From Prevotella sp. (GTDB taxonomy: Bacteria > Bacteroidota > Bacteroidia > Bacteroidales > Bacteroidaceae): a stretch of 41,561 nucleotides of DNA. Shown here piece after piece: positions 1-6,782 of the stretch (positions are counted from its first letter, which is position 1; each line of letters begins with the position of its first letter). The notes beneath the pieces are model-generated. The model ran no database searches, was not told the origin of the DNA, and worked only from the letters and a program-made list of their open reading frames with translations. A program made the position numbers and the translations under genes. The stretch covers positions 1-41,561 of the forward strand of contig JAFVFY010000018.1 of the NCBI GenBank assembly GCA_017475265.1, given 5' to 3'.

Positions 1-57
1 CTACAAAAGATATGGTCTTGTACTACAAAAGATATGGTCTTGTACTACAAGACCACC
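1..57. repeat. 22-bp tandem array A (CTAC-anchored)
   Basis: Two perfect 22-bp copies start at 1 and 23, and a third partial copy starts at 45. Each begins CTAC and ends TCTTGTA, so each unit carries an imperfect dyad (TACAA ... TTGTA). The array touches the window edge, so its true length is unknown. It shares the 22-bp period and the CTAC anchor with arrays at 25910 and 41304. Function unknown. Confidence 0.8.
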
Positions 58-61
58 TTTT

Positions 62-160
62 TCGGTAAAAACCGACTAAAACGAACCAGTTTTAGGGGGC
101 AATCAGCCCATAGCTGAGCAGTAGCGTGAAAAACGCGGAAACGAACCCCGTCAAAACTGG
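62..160 (+). ncRNA. candidate structured RNA or folded DNA element next to array A
   Basis: The segment contains nested complementarity. CCAGTTTT (86-93) pairs with AAAACTGG (153-160). GGGG (96-99) pairs with CCCC (146-149). Two enclosed hairpins are TCAG/CTGA (103-106 with 114-117) and GCGT-GAAAA-ACGC (124-136). A small hairpin TCGGT-AAAA-ACCGA (62-75) precedes it. The result is a branched fold closed by 8+4 pairs. An alternative pairing GGGC/GCCC (97-100 with 106-109) is also possible. No promoter was recognised and no known RNA family was identified, so transcription and strand are guesses. Confidence 0.3.
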
Positions 161-282
161 CCTATACGCATCCAACTAAAGAACTCATTCAAAAAATCGG
201 AGTCTCAGAGGGGTCAATGTAAAGATTTTTCAGTAAACTCTACGGATTTTTTCTACGGAGATTTGGAGGAAGGGAGTGCTGC

Positions 283-598
283 GCGTAGCATCTCCTTATC
301 TCCATATCTCCGTAGATAATATTGTCTGAGGAGTTTAGGAGTTTAGGAGTTTTTCCCTGCGGGGCTTATTGTCTAAGGAATTTAGGCGCTCGGCCCAAAG
401 GGACGCTTGCCAAAGCAAGAATTTAGGAAGCTGCGCACTGGTTAACTATCGAGTACAGATCGTTCTAATAATTTTTCTAAGGAGTCAGGGAGTCAAGGAG
501 TGTCGGCTGCGCCGATGACCCCGTAGGAAAACTCCTGAACTCCTAAACTCCTTAGACAATAAATTCTGCGGAGAGACGGAGATAAGGAGATGCTACGC
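283..598. repeat. long imperfect inverted repeat (palindromic intergenic element)
   Basis: The left arm (283-364) and right arm (519-598) are inverted copies. Both contain the GCGTAGCATCTCC / GGAGATAAGGAGATGCTACGC theme followed by runs of GGAGTTTAGGAGTTT. The interior (365-518) holds smaller hairpins such as CTTGCC-AAA-GCAAG. No open frame of note. This resembles the non-coding palindromic repeats common between Bacteroidales genes; its origin is unknown. Confidence 0.65.
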
Positions 599-609
599 AG
601 GCGTAGATT

Positions 610-914
610 CCGCCGTCGTGGCAGCGGTCATGACCGGTAACCACTCAGCCATAGACACTGATCCAATATTTTAGGACACTGATTAATCTGATCTTACTGA
701 TTAAACTGATTCTGGGAGAACAGAGCCGTCGTAGACAGCAAAAAGATCAGAGAAATCAGTCCAATCGCACAGGTCGGAAAATTATCAAACAGACTTTGCT
801 TGCCCATGGTTCTTATAATTTTATAATTAATTTTTCTATAATTTTGAGCGAAGCGACCTTGTTAACAGACACGCCGTCCTCACGCTCCCTACGCCCGCCG
901 TCGTGGCAGCGGTC
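610..914. repeat. degraded repeat region with a 20-bp direct repeat
   Basis: A 20-bp direct repeat with the core GTCGTGGCAGCGGTC occurs at 610-629 and 895-914. Between them an imperfect inverted repeat (674-694 with 744-762) is built from ACTGATTAATCTGATCT-like words. I see no gene, promoter or RNA here. Confidence 0.5.
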
Positions 915-952
915 GCACCGTGTGATATGTATGTGGTGATGGACATGGTGGC

Positions 953-1009
953 TTACTTGTCGTTGTAATGTTCCTCGGCTTCCTTTGAGTATTCTATGCT
1001 ATAGGTCAT
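953..1009 (-). pseudogene. RelE/ParE-like toxin remnant (18 codons)
   Basis: The ATG at 1009-1007 overlaps the TGA of the upstream antitoxin gene (ATGA overlap), the usual antitoxin-toxin coupling. The 18-residue peptide MTYSIEYSKEAEEHYNDK resembles the beginning of RelE/ParE/YoeB-type toxins, then meets TAA at 955-953. The following DNA is the repeat region and carries no continuation in any frame that I can recognise. Most likely the toxin gene lost everything after its first alpha helix. The family call rests on a very short stretch, so it is tentative. Confidence 0.5.
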
Positions 1010-1266
1010 AGGCTGTCGAAGTATTTCTGCATGTCTTCGGGAGTGCGGCACACGATGGTCTCGCCGCGTGCGGACTCCTGACGTGCCTTCTGGATGCTAC
1101 GACGCATGGCGGGGGTGATGGCGCGGTCGTCGGCTATGGTGGCGACGCGCACGGAGGCGATGCCGCGGATAAGCTTCAGGGCCTTGCGGATTTCTGACGC
1201 CATGGCTCCCGTCTCCAACGTCACAATCATCTGCGTTGCCTGTGGCATTTGTACTGTTGCTTCCAT
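1006..1266 (-). CDS. probable type II antitoxin, toxin partner truncated
   Basis: An 86-residue, charged, mostly helical small protein. The segment ITPAMRRSIQKARQES followed by an acidic C-terminus resembles small Bacteroidales antitoxins encoded just before RelE-like toxins. I do not recognise a named family. Its stop codon overlaps the start of the 18-codon toxin remnant, which supports a TA operon. A good -7 box lies at 1379-1372 on the minus strand, giving a leader of about 95 nt that begins with a GCAGCC-GAAA-GGCTGC hairpin (1357-1372). With the toxin gone, the protein would be an orphan antitoxin, possibly still autoregulating. The role is inferred from context. Confidence 0.65.
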   Translation of the reverse strand: MEATVQMPQATQMIVTLETGAMASEIRKALKLIRGIASVRVATIADDRAITPAMRRSIQKARQESARGETIVCRTPEDMQKYFDSL

Positions 1267-1371
1267 ATCTTATCTGTTTTGCTTTTTTTCGCGCGCAAAA
1301 CTGCGGTTAAGCGAGAGCCATGATGCTTGCATCAATGGCCGAGCGTGAGCAGTTTCGCAGCCTTTCGGCTG

Positions 1372-1379
1372 CAAAGTTA
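1372..1379 (-). promoter_or_regulatory. Bacteroidetes -7 box (TAACTTTG) for the 1006-1266 gene
   Basis: TAACTTTG followed by GCAGCC matches the Bacteroidetes primary-sigma -7 consensus TAnnTTTG. The expected start of transcription falls at or in the perfect hairpin 1357-1372. It is divergent from the promoter at 1487. Confidence 0.6.
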
Positions 1380-1486
1380 AGCAATTCTTTTGTTATAGCG
1401 TGCGCTTCGTGCGTTAAAAGATAGAAAAGCGGGGGAGTATTGATTTATTTTTATTGTGTACAGTCTGTTATTTCAATTATTCTTCT

Positions 1487-1494
1487 TAACTTTG
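1487..1494 (+). promoter_or_regulatory. Bacteroidetes -7 box (TAACTTTG) for the VapB-like gene
   Basis: TAACTTTG followed by GCAGCC. It excludes the upstream in-frame ATG at 1456 as the start and favours the ATG at 1522, about 20 nt downstream of the predicted transcription start. Confidence 0.65.
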
Positions 1495-1521
1495 CAGCCG
1501 AAAAACCAATATGTTAAGATT

Positions 1522-1899
1522 ATGACAGCAATACAACTACGTGCGGAGCTGTTCCGCGAGATGAGTCCGCTGCTCGACAGCGAGGCTGCTATGGAGAAGA
1601 TGCTGACGTTTGTCAGGACGTTGGTGCCGGCGAAGAAGGCTGAGGCTGGATGGGCAGACCGCTTTGTCGGGGCATGGAAAGACGACCGCTCTGCCGACGA
1701 GATTGTTAAGGAGATACGCAGCGCCAGGACTGCAAACACTATTGACGGGAGCTATGAGGGGCTATCTGCTGGACACGAGTATATGTGTCGCTATCTTCCG
1801 TGGCAATCGGCATGTGGCCGCAAAGATGAACGAGGTGGGGAAGGGGCGGTGCTTCATCACCCAGATTGTTGTCGCAGAGCTGCTCTTTGGCGCATATAG
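1522..1899 (+). CDS. VapB-like antitoxin, apparently read through into vapC
   Basis: The protein begins MTAIQLRAEL and has about 75 residues that look like a genuine small antitoxin, including a typical SADEIVKEIRSAR segment. Beyond that, the frame runs on as out-of-frame translation of the overlapping vapC gene, giving 125 residues in total. A VapB antitoxin normally stops at or just past the toxin start, here at 1754. The 146-nt overlap therefore suggests loss of the native stop by a substitution or small indel. The start at 1522 is chosen because a -7 box lies at 1487-1494. The true C-terminus is uncertain. Confidence 0.6.
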   Translation: MTAIQLRAELFREMSPLLDSEAAMEKMLTFVRTLVPAKKAEAGWADRFVGAWKDDRSADEIVKEIRSARTANTIDGSYEGLSAGHEYMCRYLPWQSACGRKDERGGEGAVLHHPDCCRRAALWRI

Positions 1900-2131
1900 G
1901 AGCAAGCACGTCGAAGAGAATCTGGAGCAGACGCGCGAGTTCATAAAGGAAGTGAAGTTGCTCCCGTTCGCCGACAGCGTGGATGTCTTCGCCAAGGAGC
2001 GTGCACGGCTGTGGGACGCTGGGAAGAAGATTGAGGACTTCGACCTGCTTAACATAATTTATATCTTACAAAGTTTTATGAAGCTTACTTATCACCATCT
2101 AGTAAAAAAGAATTCCAGCCTTTCTTTATGA
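1754..2131 (+). pseudogene. VapC-type PIN-domain toxin, 3'-truncated
   Basis: PIN-domain ribonuclease family; VapC toxins cleave tRNA or rRNA. The sequence shows the first acidic residue in YLLDTS (D7), the second in VVAELLFG (E42) and the C-terminal acidic cluster IEDFDLL (D95, D97). Family resemblance ends at about residue 99 (nt 2051). The usual final part, the helix after FDLL and the T-x-N region, is replaced by 26 unrelated residues that run into the rplI terminator. A PIN domain missing its last strand and helix is probably unstable or inactive. It overlaps the antitoxin frame. The breakpoint near 2051 suggests a deletion or insertion junction next to the ribosomal operon. Confidence 0.75.
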
Positions 2132-2149
2132 TAGGAAAGACTGGAATTC
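2110..2149 (-). terminator. rho-independent terminator of rpsF-rpsR-rplI
   Basis: A 15-bp inverted repeat with one mismatch (2110-2124 with 2135-2149; arms GAATTCCAG.CTTTC) is followed on the minus strand by TTTTTT. It lies about 50 nt beyond the rplI stop. The truncated vapC frame runs into it from the other side. Confidence 0.85.
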
Positions 2150-2199
2150 TTATGTTATCGGAATTAGACAAACTAAATTCCTTACAGCAATGATTCTGG

Positions 2200-2769
2200 T
2201 TATGCCTCGGCGGGAGCTTCCTCCTCAGCCTCGGGAGCCTCTTCGATGTCCTCGTCAGCCTCCTCAACGGGAGCCTCAACTTTGGCAGGAGCCTTCATGG
2301 CAGCCTTCTCAGCAGCCAGCTCCTCGGCGTTCTCGGCAATCACGGTGACAGGAATCTCGACGGTCACCTCCTTGTGGAAGTGCACGAAGGCTACATACTC
2401 GCCCACCTTCTTGATGTCCTTCATCGTGATGATCTTGCGGTCGACGTCCTTACCCAGCTTCTTCAGCTCCTCGGCAACCATAGCGACGTTCACCGAGCCA
2501 TAGAGCTGACCCGTGGTGCTCACCTTTGCGGGGATGGTCAGAGCCACACCCTCGAGAGCCTTTCCGCGCTCCTCGGCAGCAGCCTTCTGGGCAGCCAGCT
2601 TGTGGGCCTGCTGCTTCAGATTCTCAGCGAGCACCTTCTTGGCACTCTCAGAGGCGATGACAGCCTTACCCGTGGGGATGAGATAGTTGCGGCCGTAGCC
2701 GGACTTCACACTTACTATATCGTTCTTATATCCCAGACCGATAATGTCTTCTTTCAGTATCAATTCCAT
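2200..2769 (-). CDS. rplI: 50S ribosomal protein L9
   Basis: L9 sits at the base of the L1 stalk of the large subunit and influences frame maintenance. The N-terminal domain is canonical (MELILKEDIIGLGYKNDIV, then the GYGRNYLIPTGKA motif), followed by the long central helix and the C-terminal domain. The protein is 189 residues against about 148 in most bacteria. The extra ~40 residues are an alanine- and glutamate-rich acidic tail, a form seen in some Bacteroidetes L9 proteins. It is the last gene of rpsF-rpsR-rplI, 59 nt after rpsR; the gap contains short repeated TTTACGATT-like words. Terminator at 2110-2149. Confidence 0.97.
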   Translation of the reverse strand: MELILKEDIIGLGYKNDIVSVKSGYGRNYLIPTGKAVIASESAKKVLAENLKQQAHKLAAQKAAAEERGKALEGVALTIPAKVSTTGQLYGSVNVAMVAEELKKLGKDVDRKIITMKDIKKVGEYVAFVHFHKEVTVEIPVTVIAENAEELAAEKAAMKAPAKVEAPVEEADEDIEEAPEAEEEAPAEA

Positions 2770-2828
2770 AATCTTACGTCAAGTAATTTACAATTTACTA
2801 ATTTACGATTTACGATTTGATTTACGAT

Positions 2829-3095
2829 TTATTTCATCAAATCGGTTACGTAAGGCAGCAGTGCAATCTGACGTGCACGCTTCACGGCCTGGGCCACGCG
2901 GCGCTGGTACTTCAGCGAGGTACCGGTGATGCGACGGGGCAGAATCTTACCCTGCTCGTTGAGGAACTTCTTCAGGAACTCAGGGTCTTTGTAGTCAATG
3001 TACTTGATGCCGCTCTTCTTGAAACGGCAATACTTCTTGCGCTTGGTGTCAATCGACGGAGCGTTGAGATAACGGATTTCACTCTGGTCTGCCAT
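2829..3095 (-). CDS. rpsR: 30S ribosomal protein S18
   Basis: An 88-residue S18. Visible features are [17 protein letters not shown] and the conserved [20 protein letters not shown] segment that contacts 16S rRNA and S6 on the platform. The length is normal. It lies 3 nt after rpsF, so it is translationally coupled with its binding partner S6. In many bacteria the S6:S18 complex represses this operon through a leader RNA; I did not find a convincing leader structure here. Confidence 0.97.
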   Translation of the reverse strand: MADQSEIRYLNAPSIDTKRKKYCRFKKSGIKYIDYKDPEFLKKFLNEQGKILPRRITGTSLKYQRRVAQAVKRARQIALLPYVTDLMK

Positions 3096-3098
3096 GAT

Positions 3099-3446
3099 TT
3101 AAGCCTCCTCTACTTTAGTTTGAAACTTCTTGCGGCGCTTCTCAGCATACTCTGCGGCATACTTCTCGAGCTTCACGGTCTGGAAACGGATGACCTTCTC
3201 GTCACGACGGAAAGCAGTCTCCAGTGTCTTAACAATCGTTGGCTCAGCCTTGAATTCCATCAGGAAATAGAACCCGCTGGTCTTCTTCTCAATCTGGTAA
3301 GCCAACTTTTTCAGTCCCCAGGCCTCTTCGTTCACAATCTCTGCACCATTGTCGGTGAGCACTTTCTTGAACTTAGCGACCGTTTCCTTTGTCTGATCGT
3401 CAGACAAAACGGGAGTCAAAATGAAAACGGTTTCGTACTGATTCAT
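3099..3446 (-). CDS. rpsF: 30S ribosomal protein S6
   Basis: A 115-residue S6 with the typical start [18 protein letters not shown] and the ferredoxin-like fold motif [23 protein letters not shown]. It binds S18 and 16S rRNA in the small-subunit platform. It is the first gene of the operon. A -7 box (TACCTTTG) lies at 3501-3494 on the minus strand, about 50 nt upstream of the ATG. The C-terminus is short, without the long acidic extension seen in enterobacteria. Confidence 0.97.
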   Translation of the reverse strand: MNQYETVFILTPVLSDDQTKETVAKFKKVLTDNGAEIVNEEAWGLKKLAYQIEKKTSGFYFLMEFKAEPTIVKTLETAFRRDEKVIRFQTVKLEKYAAEYAEKRRKKFQTKVEEA

Positions 3447-3493
3447 ACTTCAGTTTAAATGTTTATAAATGTTATTTTTGCAAAATGCGGGTG

Positions 3494-3501
3494 CAAAGGT
3501 A
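3494..3501 (-). promoter_or_regulatory. -7 box (TACCTTTG) of the rpsF operon
   Basis: TACCTTTGCACC on the minus strand matches TAnnTTTG. It faces away from the box at 3545-3552. The 44 nt between the two boxes hold a 4 x 7-bp tandem repeat where the upstream promoter elements would lie. Confidence 0.7.
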
Positions 3502-3509
3502 CTAAATAA

Positions 3510-3537
3510 TTGAGAATTGAGAATTGAGAATTGAGAA
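3510..3537. repeat. 4 x 7-bp tandem repeat (TTGAGAA) between divergent promoters
   Basis: Four perfect copies of TTGAGAA at 3510, 3517, 3524 and 3531. The array occupies the whole space between the -7 boxes of rpsF (minus) and the 59-residue gene (plus), so copy-number change would alter upstream spacing for both. Confidence 0.85.
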
Positions 3538-3544
3538 TTATTAG

Positions 3545-3552
3545 TACCTTTG
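3545..3552 (+). promoter_or_regulatory. -7 box (TACCTTTG) of the 59-residue membrane protein gene
   Basis: TACCTTTGCAGCG, 22 nt upstream of the ATG at 3574, matches the Bacteroidetes consensus. Confidence 0.65.
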
Positions 3553-3573
3553 CAGCGTTTTTAACTTGTTTTT

Positions 3574-3753
3574 ATGATTTTTACACTTAAACGGGTTGGT
3601 ATAAGCCTCATTTTGCTTGGTGTTGTGCTTCTGGCAGTTCAGCATTTTTTACACTTTACGATGGTGAACATACTACTTCTCGCGCCCCTGTTCCTTGTCG
3701 TCGCAGGCCTTGCGGCCTACGTGTGGGGACAGAAGCGCGAGAGTAGATATTAA
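3574..3753 (+). CDS. small two-helix membrane protein (59 residues)
   Basis: The frame begins MIFTLKRVGISLILLGVVLL and ends in the basic tail WGQKRESRY. Two hydrophobic stretches (about 9-25 and 31-49), separated by a short HFLHFTMVN turn, predict two membrane-spanning helices with a positively charged end. It has its own -7 box and no strong overlap with other genes. I recognise no family. Coding status is supported by the promoter, the start spacing and the clear helix-turn-helix hydrophobic pattern. It is convergent with the 904-residue gene that ends at 3774, with only 20 nt between the stops. Confidence 0.6.
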   Translation: MIFTLKRVGISLILLGVVLLAVQHFLHFTMVNILLLAPLFLVVAGLAAYVWGQKRESRY

Positions 3754-3773
3754 CTCCTAGGAGTTGAGATGTA

Positions 3774-6488
3774 TCATTTACCTGCCATGATAGAGATGAC
3801 TGCTGAGATGTCGGCAACGTCCACAGTTCCGTCTCCGTTAACGTCAGCATTTTCGTAAGATGCCGTGCCAGCCATCACGCTGATGATGGCAGATATGTCA
3901 GCCACATCGACAGTACCGTCAACGTTTACGTCGCCGGGAATGCCAGGACCGACCTCCTCATTAGGATTGTTGGCAATGTAGATGTCGTAGAATCCAACCT
4001 TCGAGTTACCACCGCAGAGATAAGCACGGACGTACACCTCTTCGCCGCCGTTGTAGCTACGCACGACGTTGGTGGTGAGACGCTGACGGTCAGAGATGGT
4101 GATAGTGTCACCAACGGTCTGCCAGTTGCTGTCCCAGGCATTACCATCGGTAGCCACCTGCAACACGGCAACATGATTGGCGTTATTGCCGGGCTTCACG
4201 ATACTACCGATGTTGGCCACGATGTCGAACGGGCCCTTAAACTTGGCCGAAGACACGAGATAGGCATTGTAGGGGAACGGCACGGTAACGTCACTTGGCT
4301 CTGTGTTCTTGTCAGCCAGCACAATGACGCTCTTCGTGGCGGGGAAGTCGGGGTCGTCGTCCTCGGGCGTAGCATAGTTGTAGTCGTTTTTGTCGCCATA
4401 GTTGGTCTTGGTAGTGAGGTTCTCCCAGTCAACAATCTGTCCGCGTGAGCGCAGTATCCAGCCCGTCTCGAAGTCTTTCTCCTCCTCGGGGCTCAGTTCG
4501 GTGTAGGAGACTATCATCGTTTCGTCGCCAGTCTCTGGGTCGGGCTCGCCTGCCTCTTCGGTGCGCGAATCAGGATTGTAGTAGGGATATTGCCCCTTCT
4601 GCTTGCCCCATGAGAAGTAGTAGGCGGTCGATGTGCTACCACCATTATACTCCGTCGAGTTGGAATCCATGTGCGAGAGGATGTTGGTGCGCTTCTTGAC
4701 ACCAGCCACTGTGACTTCTGCCGATACCAACTCAGAGTTGATGAATCCATCTACTACCACAAAAGCATAGACGGTGCGGCTGCTCTTTAACGTGAACGGC
4801 TCGGAGTAGAGTGCCGACTTGGCAATGTCGTTGCTGCCGGTGAAGTTGTAGTAGATGGCAGCGTCCTCCACTTGGGAGGTGATAGTCACGGTGTTGCCGT
4901 CAACGCTGATGGTGGGAGCCGGAGCCTGGTCCTTCAGTTCAATGGTCTGCTCGGCCACATTGCTCATGAGGTAGCCCTCGCCGCGTGTGATGGCCTTCAC
5001 GGTGACGCCCTCGCTGGAGATCTCAAACGGCTCGGTGTAGAGCGTGCTCTCCTCGGTAGGCTCGCTGCCGTCGATGGTGTAGAATATCTCGGCCAGGGGC
5101 ACGCTGCTATTAATAGAGACAACGGTGAGCTGGTTCTTGAACTCCTGGCTGATGGTAGGAGCTGGAGCCTGAGCCACCTTGGCCTTCGTGTTGGCCACAA
5201 TGGTGAGAGCGTTCATCAGCAGCTGTGGATTGGCACCGTGGTTGATGGCAACCTGATTGTAAGGCACATAGAGGTAGGCATTGCGGCTGAGGCTGTGGCC
5301 GTGGATGGCAACAGTCTCGGTGCCCATGACTGTGGCAAATACTACGTCGTCGGCAAACTCGGCGGCGAGCGACGCACCCGGTATACTCTCAGCATCGGTG
5401 AAGTACATACCTGTAATTCCGCCGTCCTCTACCAGTTCCACTTCGTTGAAGAGGGCATGGTTGGGCATCTTCACGTCAAGGAACTGCTGATCCTCCGACA
5501 CCCAGGCACCGACGCCCCAAGGCTCGTAGGCGAAGGCATTGAGGTTGAGCGTGGGCATAAAGGGACGGATGGCCTTCAATGCGGCGAAAGTCTCAGCATC
5601 GTTGATGGTAGAGCTGATGATGATAGCGTCATAGTCCTGCACGTCGGCAAGTGTGAGGGAGGCTGTGGCCTCAATAGGAGTCACACTGTATTTCTCGCTA
5701 GCACTGATGGGCTCGTAAGCACGATCTATCTCCAGTGCTCCACCATAGAGGTAAGCCACCTTCCCCTTCTCGTCGCTCTCGCCAACCTCAATGGAGTAGA
5801 TGTGGCAGCCGTTGGTGTTGTAGACGATGACATCCACGGTTCCGTCGCCGTTGTCGGTGGCACCCTCGGGCAGCTCCCAACCTTCCCAGGTGTAGGCCTG
5901 CAGCGTCGTTGGCTTGAACGACTCGCCTATCTGGTAGGCATCGTTGGTGCAGTCGCCCACGAAGAGCGACACGCCACGAGAGTCACTGGGCTTATGGCTC
6001 TCCACGGTGAACGTCATCTTCTGTCCAATGCGCACATTAGGGATGGTGAAACAGGCAATGCGGGCACTTGCACTCTTGGCATTGCCGCCGCCAAGCCAGA
6101 GATACTGAGGCCCGGCATAATCGCCGAGTGTCGTGCTGGGATAGTTCACGGCAAGGGCCAGTGAACGACGTGTTGTATAACCAGTGTTGAAAACAAGGCC
6201 TTCGGTCTCGGCAATGACAGTTCCGTTGGCCATCAGATAGCCGTCTTCCGACACGTTGTCGCCATACGACCAGAAGCAGACGCCACCGCCGGGAGTTGTG
6301 GCTCCAGCGTCCTTTTTCTCAATGTCCGACCAAGTGCCGTCCAATTGACCCATTTTTGCTTCCTCATTCAGGTCAGCCACAGTCTGGGCACTCCAGTTAG
6401 TGAAGTCCCACTTACGATAGTTCTGTGCATCGGCACCCACAGAGTAGCCTATGAGTGCGAGCATCGTCAAGGTAAAAAGTTTCTTCAT
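3774..6488 (-). CDS. secreted multidomain protein with chitobiase/FN3-type modules and C-terminal dockerin-like repeats
   Basis: A 904-residue exported protein. The signal peptide is MKKLFTLTMLALIGYSVGADA. The N-terminal part (KWDFTNWSAQTVADLN onward, to about residue 240) resembles opening domains of Prevotella carbohydrate-active proteins but shows no catalytic motif I can name. Two tandem beta-sandwich modules of the chitobiase C-terminal/Fn3-associated type lie at about 443-520 and 524-596 (APTIS ... IFYTIDGSEPTEES). The C-terminus (about 851-904) holds two calcium-loop repeats, DVNVDGTVDVADISAI and DVNGDGTVDVADISAV, of dockerin type. No cohesin is seen in the window. It could be a glycan-binding or adhesin-like surface protein. 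The function is not established. No clear -7 box was found upstream. Confidence 0.85.
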   Translation of the reverse strand: MKKLFTLTMLALIGYSVGADAQNYRKWDFTNWSAQTVADLNEEAKMGQLDGTWSDIEKKDAGATTPGGGVCFWSYGDNVSEDGYLMANGTVIAETEGLVFNTGYTTRRSLALAVNYPSTTLGDYAGPQYLWLGGGNAKSASARIACFTIPNVRIGQKMTFTVESHKPSDSRGVSLFVGDCTNDAYQIGESFKPTTLQAYTWEGWELPEGATDNGDGTVDVIVYNTNGCHIYSIEVGESDEKGKVAYLYGGALEIDRAYEPISASEKYSVTPIEATASLTLADVQDYDAIIISSTINDAETFAALKAIRPFMPTLNLNAFAYEPWGVGAWVSEDQQFLDVKMPNHALFNEVELVEDGGITGMYFTDAESIPGASLAAEFADDVVFATVMGTETVAIHGHSLSRNAYLYVPYNQVAINHGANPQLLMNALTIVANTKAKVAQAPAPTISQEFKNQLTVVSINSSVPLAEIFYTIDGSEPTEESTLYTEPFEISSEGVTVKAITRGEGYLMSNVAEQTIELKDQAPAPTISVDGNTVTITSQVEDAAIYYNFTGSNDIAKSALYSEPFTLKSSRTVYAFVVVDGFINSELVSAEVTVAGVKKRTNILSHMDSNSTEYNGGSTSTAYYFSWGKQKGQYPYYNPDSRTEEAGEPDPETGDETMIVSYTELSPEEEKDFETGWILRSRGQIVDWENLTTKTNYGDKNDYNYATPEDDDPDFPATKSVIVLADKNTEPSDVTVPFPYNAYLVSSAKFKGPFDIVANIGSIVKPGNNANHVAVLQVATDGNAWDSNWQTVGDTITISDRQRLTTNVVRSYNGGEEVYVRAYLCGGNSKVGFYDIYIANNPNEEVGPGIPGDVNVDGTVDVADISAIISVMAGTASYENADVNGDGTVDVADISAVISIMAGK

Positions 6489-6549
6489 AGTCTCTAAGTT
6501 TTTGTTGTTAAATAATTATTTATTGTTACAAGTTTCTCATATAATTTTT

Positions 6550-6728
6550 GACCACAGATTTCGCAGATTTCACAGATTTTGGCTGCGCATTACAATGGGA
6601 TTTTATTTCGATTACAGCAACTAAAGTTGCGATTAGCTGCGCGAAGCAATCTGTGAAATCAAACATAATCGCGGCTTTAGCCGCTGTAATAGGCAAAATA
6701 ATCCGTGTAATCTGTGAAATCTGTGGTC
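6550..6728. repeat. inverted-repeat element with ACAGATT arms (MITE-like)
   Basis: Arms at 6550-6578 and 6700-6728 match at about 26 of 29 positions and start GACCACAGATTTC. The interior contains further inverted words such as GCGGCTTTAGCCGC. It lies between the divergent dockerin genes' non-coding ends. The GGATTTCACAGATT vocabulary recurs at 35897-36020, suggesting one dispersed family. No coding potential. Confidence 0.7.
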
Positions 6729-6747
6729 GTTTTATACATGCGAAAAA

Positions 6748-6781
6748 TTATTGTTTATTGGTTATTGTTTATTGGTTATTG
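6748..6781. repeat. 14-bp tandem repeat beside the GH53 stop codon
   Basis: Two perfect copies of TTATTGTTTATTGG (6748-6761, 6762-6775) plus a partial third copy, immediately downstream of the GH53 gene on the minus strand. No clear terminator hairpin is present here. Confidence 0.75.
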
Positions 6782-6782
6782 T

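Noticed and set aside
103-160. A hammerhead-like ribozyme core in the folded segment (CTGA ... GGAAAC)
   Set aside because: The CUGANGA core and the cleavage-site arrangement are not satisfied; only loose word similarity.
2200-2769. A frameshift or fusion explaining the long C-terminus of L9
   Set aside because: The acidic Ala/Glu tail is in frame, low in complexity and consistent with Bacteroidetes L9 proteins, with a clean stop before the terminator.
2817-3458. A 213-codon plus-strand open frame
   Set aside because: Antisense to rpsR and rpsF, which are certain genes.
4872-6164. A 430-codon plus-strand open frame
   Set aside because: It is exactly antisense to the 904-residue dockerin protein, has no promoter or signal peptide and shows the composition of a mirrored gene.
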